Assembly: GCA_018648265.1 (NCBI GenBank)
Contig: JABGRN010000051.1
Coordinates: 1 to 36,889, forward strand
Source: Prolixibacteraceae bacterium
GTDB lineage: Bacteria > Bacteroidota > Bacteroidia > Bacteroidales > Prolixibacteraceae
DNA length: 36,889 bases
Direction: 5' to 3'
The notes beneath the pieces are model-generated. The model ran no database searches. It saw nothing but the letters and a program-made list of their open reading frames with translations, and was not told the DNA's origin. This document shows positions 26,988 through 36,344 of this stretch, in pieces. Each line of letters opens with the position of its first letter. The first letter of the stretch is position 1. The translations under genes were made by a program, and so were the position numbers.

Positions 26988-28349
26988 TTACCGGTTCACA
27001 TAGAAATTTATCGGTTCACCTTTTGCGACACCAAAACCATCGATAAACAGTGTTGGAATGGCGTACATATAGGTAGTTTGTTGAAAATACTGATTTCCCC
27101 AGTAATAGCCCGAGTTAATATTAAATGCGTTATAAGGAAAAAACACCGACCAGCTGTTGTTAACTCCCTTTCCAACCTGATAAGCCTGAGTCCCTGTTGC
27201 AGCATTCCCATTAATATCGGCATACAAAGGAGATACAGTTGAACCTACCGGAATTGTTGAATTGGATAAATAAAAATGGCTTACTATAATATAAGTATTT
27301 CCTTTTCCAGCCGGAATATTCAGGTAGCCATCTATTCTGATTCCCGGTCCGTAGGTAGTATTTGTTTCGTTATGAATTACATTTGTATTGTAAAAGGTAA
27401 CATACAGATCCTGCGTTGGTGTAACTGGGTTGATCGGTTCAATATTAGGTTGAATGTTCGGTTCCTCAGCAGGCTCTCCGTTCCTTGCATCTTTTGCCAC
27501 ATACCCTTCTCTAACTACCAAAGGAAATAAATTATAATCTATCCAACCGTATCCATTTTGGCCCCAGTTAGTTCCCCATGAATTGATTATTTTAAATGCG
27601 TTTTTATAATCATCATAACCCACAATTAGAAGCGCATGTCCGCCTTTAGTAGCTCCAATACGTTGTTTCCAGATGCTTTGTTCATTGTAAGCTTTTATTC
27701 TTTCAAAACCTTCATCAATAACTGCTCCTATAACTATCGGATAACCGGCATTTATTTGCGCTTTTATTTCTTTACTATCGCGAATGTTTACCTGCCGCCA
27801 GTAATCAATTCTATATTTTTTGGCTTTTGTTCTTGCCAATTGTGAAGGCTGTGAATTGTAATCATTTTCATTATATGGCATATCGTCCCAGGTACAATTT
27901 CCTTGTTGCGACACCAGGTTTAATGCATCCATAACCCTGCTACCCCCATCTCGGCCGTTGTTGATTTGGTTGTAAATAAAAGACGGACTAAAATAGACCC
28001 GGGAATTGGTCTCTAAATATTCCTGATAAGCCTTTAGCGCGTAACCGACAGCCCATGCAGTGCATGAACTTTGTTTTCCCTGATGTCCGGGTGTCGGAAG
28101 ATGGGGGGACAAATCGATTACTTTTGGCAATTCGCTGCCCGAATAGGGTGTAGAAGCCATTGGAATACCCGTTAATTCCTCTTGTGTGGCAAAGGTTAAT
28201 CCTGTTGAAAATGTTTGTTCTTGTGCAGAACCGGTACTTACAATTACCAAAAAAAATATAAAAAGTAAGTATCTCATTTTTTTTATGATTTGTGACAGTG
28301 ACATTTTTTTAACCTTTTTATCTGATGAATTTATTTTAGATTTTCTCAT
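26988..28349 (-). CDS. Secreted papain-family (C1) cysteine peptidase with C-terminal beta domain
   Basis: Exported cysteine peptidase of up to 453 residues. In the long numbering the catalytic elements are all present: oxyanion Gln90 and Cys96 in QGKQSSCTAW, His238 in GGHALLIVGY and Asn256 in INSWGTNWG. A proline-rich linker (about 292-310) leads to a C-terminal beta-sandwich-like domain of about 140 residues, possibly for binding. The start is uncertain. Met25 (28277) gives a classic signal peptide, MRYLLFIFFLVIVSTGSAQ; the ATG at 28349 adds a basic, Lys-rich extension. No inhibitory propeptide of the usual length is seen, only about 30 residues. It lies 77 nt after the giant gene on the same strand and may be co-transcribed with it, so the giant protein or its target could be the substrate. 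Confidence 0.85.
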   Translation of the reverse strand: MRKSKINSSDKKVKKMSLSQIIKKMRYLLFIFFLVIVSTGSAQEQTFSTGLTFATQEELTGIPMASTPYSGSELPKVIDLSPHLPTPGHQGKQSSCTAWAVGYALKAYQEYLETNSRVYFSPSFIYNQINNGRDGGSRVMDALNLVSQQGNCTWDDMPYNENDYNSQPSQLARTKAKKYRIDYWRQVNIRDSKEIKAQINAGYPIVIGAVIDEGFERIKAYNEQSIWKQRIGATKGGHALLIVGYDDYKNAFKIINSWGTNWGQNGYGWIDYNLFPLVVREGYVAKDARNGEPAEEPNIQPNIEPINPVTPTQDLYVTFYNTNVIHNETNTTYGPGIRIDGYLNIPAGKGNTYIIVSHFYLSNSTIPVGSTVSPLYADINGNAATGTQAYQVGKGVNNSWSVFFPYNAFNINSGYYWGNQYFQQTTYMYAIPTLFIDGFGVAKGEPINFYVNR

Positions 28350-28426
28350 TAAAATTAGTTTTAAATTTTTACAACATGGTTGCGAAACCTGTTATTCAGA
28401 TGCCTTAAACATTTTATCAACGTTTA

Positions 28427-31400
28427 TTAGTCCGACTCTACGGGTTTTTCAAAAATATGTTCAATGTTTGGAAAACGTGGTACGTGCGGTTCCCTTTCAT
28501 CATCGGCCCAATGAATCGGCCACCAGGTTTCTATTTCAAACGTATTGGGTACTTTGTTTTGTGCATTGGCTCTTGTTTCCAGGTCGTTGCACATTTCTAT
28601 AATTTTCCAAAATCGTGAATTAGCAGGAGCCATTAGCTGTATAAGTTTTCGTTCCTGAGGTCTTAGCCTTTTCCACAAAGCAGCGTGCGAACATAAAATT
28701 TGACGGAACCTGGCTTCGAGTGCCCGTTTTTTTCCAAAATCTTGTTCGGTTTCCACTGCATTTAGCAGTTCCATCAGAAAATTTCCGTGGCTAACAACTG
28801 TAAATCGAATAGTTTCCATCAGGAATGCCTCGGTTTCGTTAATGTGTTTGGCAATATGGCGGTTCAGCATTGGATCGTTATCTGAGAGTGGGGTAGTAGA
28901 ACCTGCCCTTTCCTGAAAGATTTCGCCAAAAGGCTTTGCTTCTTTTCTGTCAATCCACTCCTGCATAAGTCTGAATTGGTCTCGTTTTAATCCCAAAAGA
29001 TCAAAACCATGTAATTCCGTTAATTCCTGCGCGACTTTTACAATAAAAGCCTCCAGCCCCCCCGCTGCTGCTACTTCACTTGCCGACGTACTATTGAGCC
29101 GGTTCAGTCCGACATTTGTTTGAATAATCCGGCCCAGGAGTACACGGATGCTGTATTTTGCCAAATCTTTACTGTATGCGAACATGTCGTATTGATTGTT
29201 TTCGCGGGCATGCGAAATATGTATAAGGTGGTCGAGAACCATATCCAGCCCCATCCAGCTATCAAACTGTACATTTCCGTAAACATTTGAAAAACCCATG
29301 TTGTTTGATACTAATTGATAATGATCCCCTTCTTTTACTAATTCGCTGGTTTGCATAATTCCCACCATTTTTACCAGGTAATTAAACATGACCAGGTTTC
29401 CGGGAAGCAAGTAACGCTCTGGATCGACCATGTTTTGCCAAAGCAGTTTGAGGTTTTCGTTACTTTCCTCATAAACTTTTTGGGCTAATTCGGGATTGTT
29501 GTTAAGCGCCCTTATTAGAGCCATGCCTTCGGATGAGCTCCAGGCTGGAATACGGGCCCTGAAATTTGGTTCCGAATCGGAGAACATGTGAATATCGAGG
29601 GCTTCGGGAGGTATGTCGGTTTGTTCAGCAAAAAATGCATCAAATTCTTTTTTAAACTGCTCACGTATCTCGGCCGGAGCCGTTTCTTTTATTAGCGCAG
29701 TAATGTCCAGGTCGCTCCAAAGCCTTTTGTAGGCGGCCCATTCGGGGTGTGCCGCCGAACCGTAAATGGTAAATCCTACAAAATATTGTTCATATTTCGC
29801 AGCAAATTTCGAAAGAAACTGGTGTCGGATAATGTCAAGCAATTCACGTCGGTAATTATCGCTTAAAATGCACAATTCGTGTTGAACATTTTCTTCAAAC
29901 AATTTACGTTGAGACTCAAAGGAAATATCTTTAAAAAAAGTGGTTATCAATTCTATGCGCTGATCTAAAGTTGAAGCCTGATCCATTTGTTGTTTTAAAT
30001 CACTTAGCGCGTATTGCATTCTTATTTCGTTGGCTGGTTCGATTTGATTATTTAGTTCAGCTTTTGCATCTTCCAAATCTTTGAGGGTTGGCCTGTGGCG
30101 GTTAAAATCCCAATTGGCAAGCTTTTCACGGGCAAGATTAAGTTCAAAATTGGATTTCAAACGTTCGGCCTTCATCAGACTTTCAATAATTTTTACATCA
30201 CTCACCAAATCCTGCCGGTGTTGGGCGCGTTCTGTAAAAAGTTTGTGTAAAACGGTTAGCTGTTCCCACTTACTTTTATTAGTATTCAAACTTAATGCAT
30301 CCTGAAGTGCCAGTGATTGATTTGTATTTCTGGCTCCACCGTAAGACTCAGCTAACGCTTCCGCCAGAAAATCGGCATATTCTTTATCCATGCCAAAATA
30401 CCCGAGTAAAACACTGAGCTCAGGTGCAACTACCTCTTCCACAATTTCTTCCAACGACTGTAAATACTTGGTCCTTATTTCATTTAAAGAACCCTGTGCT
30501 GTGGCAATGTTCCAGAAGGGATTTATCTGTCCAAAAGTGAAGTCGGCGAATCCTGCCCAGTATTTCATCGATCTGCCCCAGAAACCCTGGGTTTCCTGGG
30601 CGGCCATTGCTACATCGTCGAGCGAACCCAATCCCCACCAGTTAAAACCGGCTTTATGTAATGCCTTTCCAAATGCTTGTCCTGCAAATCCAAAAATTAC
30701 GGAGTAGAATCCCTGGTTCCCAAGAAATTCAAAAGATTCCAATCCCATTTCGGTGGAAATATTCCAGTCGAGCTCTTTTTTGAGGTTTTCAACAGCCTGG
30801 GGCGAAATCACCTTAGGATTGGTTTTTGCTGCCTGGGTGAAACTCATTAGTGCCCCTTGCCAATCCCACATCATTAATCGTTCTATTCCATCCATTTTGC
30901 ACCAGCGCGCCCAATCGTTACCCATTTGAATCATGGTCACCCTTCGGTTTTCGTGCCGTTTTCTTTTTAGCGAATGCCGCTCCGCGTGTGTTGAAGTATT
31001 GTCAAGAAGCAATTCAATTAAATCCTCCCTTCGTTTCGATTCTAAAGCTTTTATTTGAATACTCCAGCGTTTGTAATTTGGATTTTTTGCTTCCAGTGCG
31101 TAATGATTGTCCATTAGTTTTGGATACCATTTTATTCGTCTTAAATCAAAATCAATTTTCTCGAATTGAGGAAGCAACTGCCTGGCCATATTCAGTTCAA
31201 TTTCACGTTCAGAAAGAAATTCAATTCGACTTGAAAACTCTGCATGTTGATATTCAGCAAACTTGTTCCTTACAATTTTCATTGGCTCGAAAAGCATTTT
31301 CAACCTGTTGAACTCTCCACTTTCCGGATCTGCGCCCATTTTAATGTTCAGGGTTTCTTTCATAACGCGCAATGAAAGTTCACTTCGTCGCAACATAATC

Positions 31401-34400
31401 CGGTATTCGCTTTCGCGAAGCTGCTCATACGAATTGTCATAACAGGCGCGTAATCTTAACAATCCGCCATCGGTTTCTTCCACCCAAATCCTGTTGTCTT
31501 CAAGGAGTTTTAAATCTTCATCCAAATCATCAAATCCTTCATCTTTAACCATCTCGCCAAAAGCGAACATTTCCTCAGCACTCATTCCATGCAATTCCCG
31601 CATTTGAATTTGTTTCAAGTTAAAATCTTCGCGGCTTTTTTTGATTTGATCCCGGATTTGCACACTCATCGATTCCATTTCGTAATAATTTCCAAACAGC
31701 ATATTCCAGGTATCTTGTAATATTCCGAAAGCACCAGTAAACATGGTTTGATTCACCCCAATAAAATACCTCGTGCCAATACAACTCCATTGGTAAAATG
31801 CTGTTCCCCTTTGTTCGCTGATTTTTATTTGTTCCCTTTTTTGGGCTGCTTCTCGTAATGATGCACCATAAGAATCTTTCATTTGATAGCCGTATTCAAC
31901 CATCATTTGTTCACGGATATTTGAAATATCGCCCTTCATGAGGTGTGACTGACAAAGTTTTCGCTGAGCATTAAGTAAATCAGCTTGTTCGCCCAGTTTT
32001 TTCAACCTTCGGGCCATTTGAATCTCGTAGCCCCTGCGTTCTTGCAGCATTGCAGCAAAACTTCGCCATAAAGTAAGTGTGTGATCCAAGGCTTTATAGG
32101 TATCGCGGTATTCTTTTTCCCGATCGTGGTAGGGTGAATCTTCAAAGAAACTAAATATCGTTTCCCGTAAAATATCCAGACGATCCTGCGATTTTTCAAG
32201 CAAACAGTTGCAGCGATTTTGTAAACTCCGGGAGATTAACCTGATTTGTTCTTCGGTGAGGTCGCCCATCAGTTGACCAATATTCTCCCAATATGCTTCT
32301 TCAGCAACCTGCACGTCAATTCTGGCGTCCTGAAGTTCCTCCCATATTTCACGTTTTTTTTCATTTGTTTTATTTGGATCGCCTGTGCCTGTTGTCTTTC
32401 TTGCAATCTCTTTCATCTTTTTGATTGCTTTTTCCTGTTCAGTTTTATGTCGAGTACAGTTGGCAGCAATAGAAGGGTAATCGGTTGAAGCAGGAACAAC
32501 CAGTTTAACAAATGTGCATAATTCAATTCCTTTTTCTGAAACTTCAAAGGCTTCGGAAAGCGAAAATGAACCTCCGTCAATATTCATTGAGGCTAAGGTT
32601 TTTAATCCGGCTTCAGCAATGTCTTTGATTTTAAGTGTGCAATACCAGATATCCCAACCAGCTTGTGCTGAAGAGCCACCATAAACCAGGTTAGTAACTT
32701 CAATGTTTTCACCCAGGTCAATATTACACCCATAATCAATACCCTTTGAATAGAGTGCTATACCAACTGTTTCCCCTACATTGGCGCTATCCGGCACTAT
32801 TTTTTTTATAGCAACTTCCGACGTTTTGGCTTTTTCTCCATAATTTTTTGGATTGACAGGTACCTCGTCCGGACTGATGCCATAATACAGCGAACCTGTT
32901 CCAACAGAACCTAATTTGGATTTTAGTGTTTCGTCGTTGCCAATAATACTGCGAAGCAGGGGGGAAAGATCATAATTTGAGTGCATTTCAGGGCTTGCAA
33001 AATCGATGTTGTAACCCATGGTACCTCCCAATCCGTCAGCCAGCCGCATGCTTTTTCCGTCAGCATTTACAGCACCTGCCGGAACTAAGCGCCAACTGTC
33101 TGATTTTTGAGGACCGCTGTAGGTGTAATAGCCGGTTACGTGAACCAATTTTGAAGTTCCAAATTTTCGGAAAGGGGTAATATTATTTTCAGCCAATCTG
33201 TTCCATATTGCCCAGTAATTGTAATTTTTATAATTGTGTACCAAAGTGTTCGCCCCTCGATCAACACGAAGCCTGTAATCTTTTCCATTAAATTTACAAT
33301 CGATGGTTTCCTTTGGGTTTGCTAGAGGATGTTTTGAGGCTGTGACATCGGTTAATTTGGCACATAAAGCTTTAAAAGCCTGATCAAAAGAAAAATAATT
33401 ATCTTCATTTTTCTCCGGGGCCAACAAAGTTTTCTTTGCCGGTTCACTGGAATTTCCTCCCCATACGATATCCTTTTTAAATAAAGGCAACTTAAATTCA
33501 TAACGAGTTCCCACATGAAGCCACCCGCCTTCAACTTCGTAAATAACCCAATCCTGCATTGTAGTATCAGGTAATATTGGTTGTTGAGGAAGCACATCGT
33601 CTCCATAATCTTTGGGAAATTCCGGGATTTTTTCAGCATTTACACGGGGTTGAACATCGCGGCCTATTATACTTGTTACAGGTGGCCATAAATCGATGGC
33701 TTTGATTTTATGTCTTTTCATAACTTCAGCCATAGTATAACCGTCTAAAAAAGGGCCTTCAAATTTATCACTCTGATAACCTTGAGTAGTCCCGTTTGCA
33801 AGGGGAATTGTAAAATTACCGTTTTCATCAGGTTTACTTGAGAAACACATCCAACTATCTAATTCCTGATGCCCCTGTCGCGTACTTCTTCCGGTTGAAT
33901 GAATAAGCCATTGTTTCCGGGGGAAAATGTATCTTGGGGTAATATTATTTGCTTGCAAAGAATCCCATTCTGCTTGCCAGTTATATTCCAATCCCTTAAA
34001 ATACCCACCTTTCGACATAATCTCAACATCGGATTTACTAAAACCTTTTGTAAGACGTAAATAGTATTCTGTAGTATCTAATAATGCCGTAATATACCTG
34101 CTTGGCGCACCCCTTAAAGGTGGATTAATATGAATCTGTACCTTTGATAGTTTACTGCATAATATTTCTGCTGTTTCGTTCCAGCTCGAAAAACCTTGTA
34201 AAAGCAAGGTTTTTTTTAATGTGTCTGTTGATGTGCCACCCCAGATTTCATCTTTCCTTAGCCAGATTGAATTGTATTCAGAAAAAGTCCCAATCCTGAG
34301 CCAACCTATCTCTGTGGAGTAAACTACCCATTCTTCCTGAATTTCATTTCCTGATTTTTTTTCGGAAGCCAGACAAAATGATTGTGCAATTGCAAAAAAA

Positions 34401-34441
34401 AGAATAAGTAAAACTTTAAAATTCCGATTAATCTGATTCAT
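28427..34441 (-). CDS. Giant secreted multidomain protein with candidate nucleotidyltransferase motifs
   Basis: Protein of about 2004 residues that I do not recognise as a whole. The ATG at 34441 is preferred over a TTG at 34474: it has a GGAAGG sequence just upstream and gives a signal peptide ending SFCLAS. Two related N-terminal repeats (about 36-255 and 295-520) share WVVY/WVIY, GWLRIGT/GWLHVGT, IWGG/VWGG and KKTLL. An Ig/IPT-like domain spans about 540-635. A long charged helical region follows (about 640-1230), then a hydrophobic glycine/aromatic-rich stretch (about 1240-1330) and more helices. Near 1561 TIYGSAAHP, DLD at 1577-1579 and LDIHMF with Asp1616 fit the GS...DxD...D pattern of polymerase-beta-type nucleotidyltransferases. 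The last 390 residues are helical. It is possibly a toxin or effector, but that is inference. Confidence 0.75.
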   Translation of the reverse strand: MNQINRNFKVLLILFFAIAQSFCLASEKKSGNEIQEEWVVYSTEIGWLRIGTFSEYNSIWLRKDEIWGGTSTDTLKKTLLLQGFSSWNETAEILCSKLSKVQIHINPPLRGAPSRYITALLDTTEYYLRLTKGFSKSDVEIMSKGGYFKGLEYNWQAEWDSLQANNITPRYIFPRKQWLIHSTGRSTRQGHQELDSWMCFSSKPDENGNFTIPLANGTTQGYQSDKFEGPFLDGYTMAEVMKRHKIKAIDLWPPVTSIIGRDVQPRVNAEKIPEFPKDYGDDVLPQQPILPDTTMQDWVIYEVEGGWLHVGTRYEFKLPLFKKDIVWGGNSSEPAKKTLLAPEKNEDNYFSFDQAFKALCAKLTDVTASKHPLANPKETIDCKFNGKDYRLRVDRGANTLVHNYKNYNYWAIWNRLAENNITPFRKFGTSKLVHVTGYYTYSGPQKSDSWRLVPAGAVNADGKSMRLADGLGGTMGYNIDFASPEMHSNYDLSPLLRSIIGNDETLKSKLGSVGTGSLYYGISPDEVPVNPKNYGEKAKTSEVAIKKIVPDSANVGETVGIALYSKGIDYGCNIDLGENIEVTNLVYGGSSAQAGWDIWYCTLKIKDIAEAGLKTLASMNIDGGSFSLSEAFEVSEKGIELCTFVKLVVPASTDYPSIAANCTRHKTEQEKAIKKMKEIARKTTGTGDPNKTNEKKREIWEELQDARIDVQVAEEAYWENIGQLMGDLTEEQIRLISRSLQNRCNCLLEKSQDRLDILRETIFSFFEDSPYHDREKEYRDTYKALDHTLTLWRSFAAMLQERRGYEIQMARRLKKLGEQADLLNAQRKLCQSHLMKGDISNIREQMMVEYGYQMKDSYGASLREAAQKREQIKISEQRGTAFYQWSCIGTRYFIGVNQTMFTGAFGILQDTWNMLFGNYYEMESMSVQIRDQIKKSREDFNLKQIQMRELHGMSAEEMFAFGEMVKDEGFDDLDEDLKLLEDNRIWVEETDGGLLRLRACYDNSYEQLRESEYRIMLRRSELSLRVMKETLNIKMGADPESGEFNRLKMLFEPMKIVRNKFAEYQHAEFSSRIEFLSEREIELNMARQLLPQFEKIDFDLRRIKWYPKLMDNHYALEAKNPNYKRWSIQIKALESKRREDLIELLLDNTSTHAERHSLKRKRHENRRVTMIQMGNDWARWCKMDGIERLMMWDWQGALMSFTQAAKTNPKVISPQAVENLKKELDWNISTEMGLESFEFLGNQGFYSVIFGFAGQAFGKALHKAGFNWWGLGSLDDVAMAAQETQGFWGRSMKYWAGFADFTFGQINPFWNIATAQGSLNEIRTKYLQSLEEIVEEVVAPELSVLLGYFGMDKEYADFLAEALAESYGGARNTNQSLALQDALSLNTNKSKWEQLTVLHKLFTERAQHRQDLVSDVKIIESLMKAERLKSNFELNLAREKLANWDFNRHRPTLKDLEDAKAELNNQIEPANEIRMQYALSDLKQQMDQASTLDQRIELITTFFKDISFESQRKLFEENVQHELCILSDNYRRELLDIIRHQFLSKFAAKYEQYFVGFTIYGSAAHPEWAAYKRLWSDLDITALIKETAPAEIREQFKKEFDAFFAEQTDIPPEALDIHMFSDSEPNFRARIPAWSSSEGMALIRALNNNPELAQKVYEESNENLKLLWQNMVDPERYLLPGNLVMFNYLVKMVGIMQTSELVKEGDHYQLVSNNMGFSNVYGNVQFDSWMGLDMVLDHLIHISHARENNQYDMFAYSKDLAKYSIRVLLGRIIQTNVGLNRLNSTSASEVAAAGGLEAFIVKVAQELTELHGFDLLGLKRDQFRLMQEWIDRKEAKPFGEIFQERAGSTTPLSDNDPMLNRHIAKHINETEAFLMETIRFTVVSHGNFLMELLNAVETEQDFGKKRALEARFRQILCSHAALWKRLRPQERKLIQLMAPANSRFWKIIEMCNDLETRANAQNKVPNTFEIETWWPIHWADDEREPHVPRFPNIEHIFEKPVESD

Positions 34442-34784
34442 ATCACCTTCCTTTATTTTGATTATCTGATACAAGTTACATTATTTTTATAAACTAATAC
34501 ACTGAATATTTGAGGTTTATTGTGATTTTAGTTTTTATTTTTATTTGAAAATTGGATTGTTAAAGTTTGAAAAATGAAGATTCTGTTTTCTTTATTGTTC
34601 TTTAAATTTTTGATAATATTGAAAGCATTGCCTTAACTTTTAAGATTAATGAACATTAGTTTGAAAAAATTTGGGGGGCGCACAAAAAGATTTGATAAAC
34701 ACATTAATTAGTTTGAATTATTCGTGAAAACTCCATAACTTTTAACCAAAATCTATTTTTTAAGCAATAAAATATTATACGATT
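34442..34784. other. Divergent intergenic region, no gene seen
   Basis: This 343-nt AT-rich gap separates the minus-strand giant gene from the plus-strand transglutaminase-like gene and should hold both promoters. I found no exact TTTG/TAnnTTTG pair. Two near-copies of ATTAGTTTGAA are present around 34653 and 34708, and a short G run lies near 34672. TGAATTATTCGTGA at 34714-34727 matches the left end of the MITE-like element at 13 of 14 bases, with no partner end nearby. Confidence 0.5.
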
Positions 34785-35726
34785 ATGTGGATTTACAGGT
34801 TGAAATTTATGCTGGCTTTGACGTTGGTTTTTGTTTTTGTCCAGGTTAAGGCGGTTGATGAAAACAATTTGGACGAAGTTGTACAAAAAACCAAAGAAAT
34901 GTACGAAGCCGGAATCGACAAACGCAAAATTGCCGAGTGGGTTACAAAAGTTGTTGACGACAGGGTTTATTGCTCCAATAATTCGGAAGCATTATTACGG
35001 CCAATTTGGTCAGCAATTCAGGTAACCAGGGTAAGGTGGGATGACGATAAAAAAGGAGAGTACCACGAAGCGGCTCCTGATGCCTGGGATATTGGTTATG
35101 GTAATTGCCAGGAAAACTCAGCGATTGCCTACTATATTTTGAAAAAAGCCGGTGTGAATGAAAATGTGAGGGTTTTACGTACTAAAAGCCACAGTTTCTG
35201 TGTATGGGATCTGCCACCAACTGCTCAAACAAATGATCCTGAAACCTGGGGAGATGCAATGATTGTTGATCCCTGGTGGGGCGGCGTACTTGACGGAACT
35301 GAAGCCGAAACAAACGGGTGGTTTCGAAACGGTGACCCAAAAAACAGGGTTAGCGATGATACGAAAGAAATTGATCTGATGGCTGATTCATGGCAATTAA
35401 TTCAGAAACGGGAAGAACATCGTACCGGTCAAAAAATTGAACAAGAAGATCCTCTAGCTGGCCTGGAAGATTGTTTTATTGCCACTGCAGTTTATGGAAC
35501 TCCATTAAACGAAGAGATACAAATTTTACGCAATTATCGTGAAAATTACCTTCGTGAAAATTTTTTAGGAAGGATCTTTATTTCAACTTATGAAGTTGTT
35601 GGCCCAGTTGCGGCGAGCTACATTAATAGAAGTGAAAGCCGGAAAGATTGGGCAAGAAAAAATCTTGTAAAACCGGCATTGGAACTAGCAGAAAAACATC
35701 AAAATATTAATCCGGAAAATCAATAA
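34785..35726 (+). CDS. Exported transglutaminase-like protein with CFI-box C-terminus
   Basis: Exported protein of 313 residues. A signal peptide ends VQVKA (about residue 23). The central domain shows a papain/transglutaminase-type Cys-His-Asp arrangement: Cys108 in GYGNCQENSAIA, His136 in SHSFCVW and Asp162 in IVDPWWGG. It could therefore be a protease, amidase or transferase. The C-terminus from residue 230 is a CFI-box domain, recognisable by CFIATAVYGTPLNEEI, LRNYRENYL and PVAASYINRS, a module found at the ends of many exported or surface proteins. It is divergent from the giant gene and overlaps no other gene; a small membrane protein gene follows after 2 nt. The exact substrate is unknown. 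Confidence 0.75.
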   Translation: MWIYRLKFMLALTLVFVFVQVKAVDENNLDEVVQKTKEMYEAGIDKRKIAEWVTKVVDDRVYCSNNSEALLRPIWSAIQVTRVRWDDDKKGEYHEAAPDAWDIGYGNCQENSAIAYYILKKAGVNENVRVLRTKSHSFCVWDLPPTAQTNDPETWGDAMIVDPWWGGVLDGTEAETNGWFRNGDPKNRVSDDTKEIDLMADSWQLIQKREEHRTGQKIEQEDPLAGLEDCFIATAVYGTPLNEEIQILRNYRENYLRENFLGRIFISTYEVVGPVAASYINRSESRKDWARKNLVKPALELAEKHQNINPENQ

Positions 35727-35728
35727 AA

Positions 35729-36154
35729 ATGAAGATAATAGTTAGAATAATATTGTTGTTAGCAATTGCATTAAGCATCATGTACCTTCCTTCGGCACTA
35801 TCGGCATTTTACTCTATTTCCGGAGATCCAATGGGGTGGCAGGGAGGAATTAACGAAACCAGCACTTTGGTTTGGTTTTTTATCATAACTCTTGGGTATG
35901 GGTTTTTAGCATTTCAAACATTTTTAGCCATTCTGGGATTGTTGTTTGGATTTGGTAACCGTTTAGCTGCTTTCTGGTTTTTACTGTTTCCAGGTATGAT
36001 CGGGATAGTTTTAGGGATAATCTGGACCGTGTTATTAATGCTTTTTGATGCGGAATGGCCGGATACGTGGTTTGTTGCCGCGATTCTTTTTATTCCGCCT
36101 TTTGTTGCCTGGATGAGTGGTAGGTTTGTTCGGAAAAGAATAGCTAGAAAATAA
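35729..36154 (+). CDS. Small four-helix membrane protein of unknown function
   Basis: A 141-residue hydrophobic protein with four predicted membrane segments (about 4-26, 46-74, 79-106 and 114-132) and a basic C-terminal tail (RFVRKRIARK). I do not recognise a family. It starts 2 nt after the transglutaminase-like gene stop, so the two are almost certainly translated from one transcript. The membrane protein might anchor, protect against or help export its exported neighbour. A short periplasmic or cytoplasmic loop with MGWQGGINETST follows the first helix. Confidence 0.7.
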   Translation: MKIIVRIILLLAIALSIMYLPSALSAFYSISGDPMGWQGGINETSTLVWFFIITLGYGFLAFQTFLAILGLLFGFGNRLAAFWFLLFPGMIGIVLGIIWTVLLMLFDAEWPDTWFVAAILFIPPFVAWMSGRFVRKRIARK

Positions 36155-36211
36155 ATACTAAGACTTTATTGTAAAGTTCTGTTAGTTCAAATATATTAAC
36201 TCTCCTTAAAA

Positions 36212-36242
36212 AACCACCTGTTTTGCTGGTGGGTATTTTCTT
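36212..36242 (+). terminator. Weak terminator after the four-helix protein gene
   Basis: CCACC (36214-36218) pairs with GGTGG (36228-36232) around a T-rich loop, after an A run and before TATTTTCTTTT. The stem is short, so the call is tentative. Confidence 0.45.
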
Positions 36243-36344
36243 TTGGCTACGCCCGTATTTGTTAACTTAAATTGAATGATGAATTTGGTATAATAGAAAT
36301 AGGCGGGTGGCAATCTGAAATTGACTTAAATTGACAATGTGCTT

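Noticed and set aside
28186-28602. A plus-strand frame across the gap between the C1 peptidase and giant genes
   Set aside because: It overlaps coding sequence at both ends and has no recognisable domain.
34442-34474. N-terminal extension of the giant protein from a TTG at 34474
   Set aside because: The ATG at 34441 gives a proper signal peptide and has a purine-rich GGAAGG just upstream.
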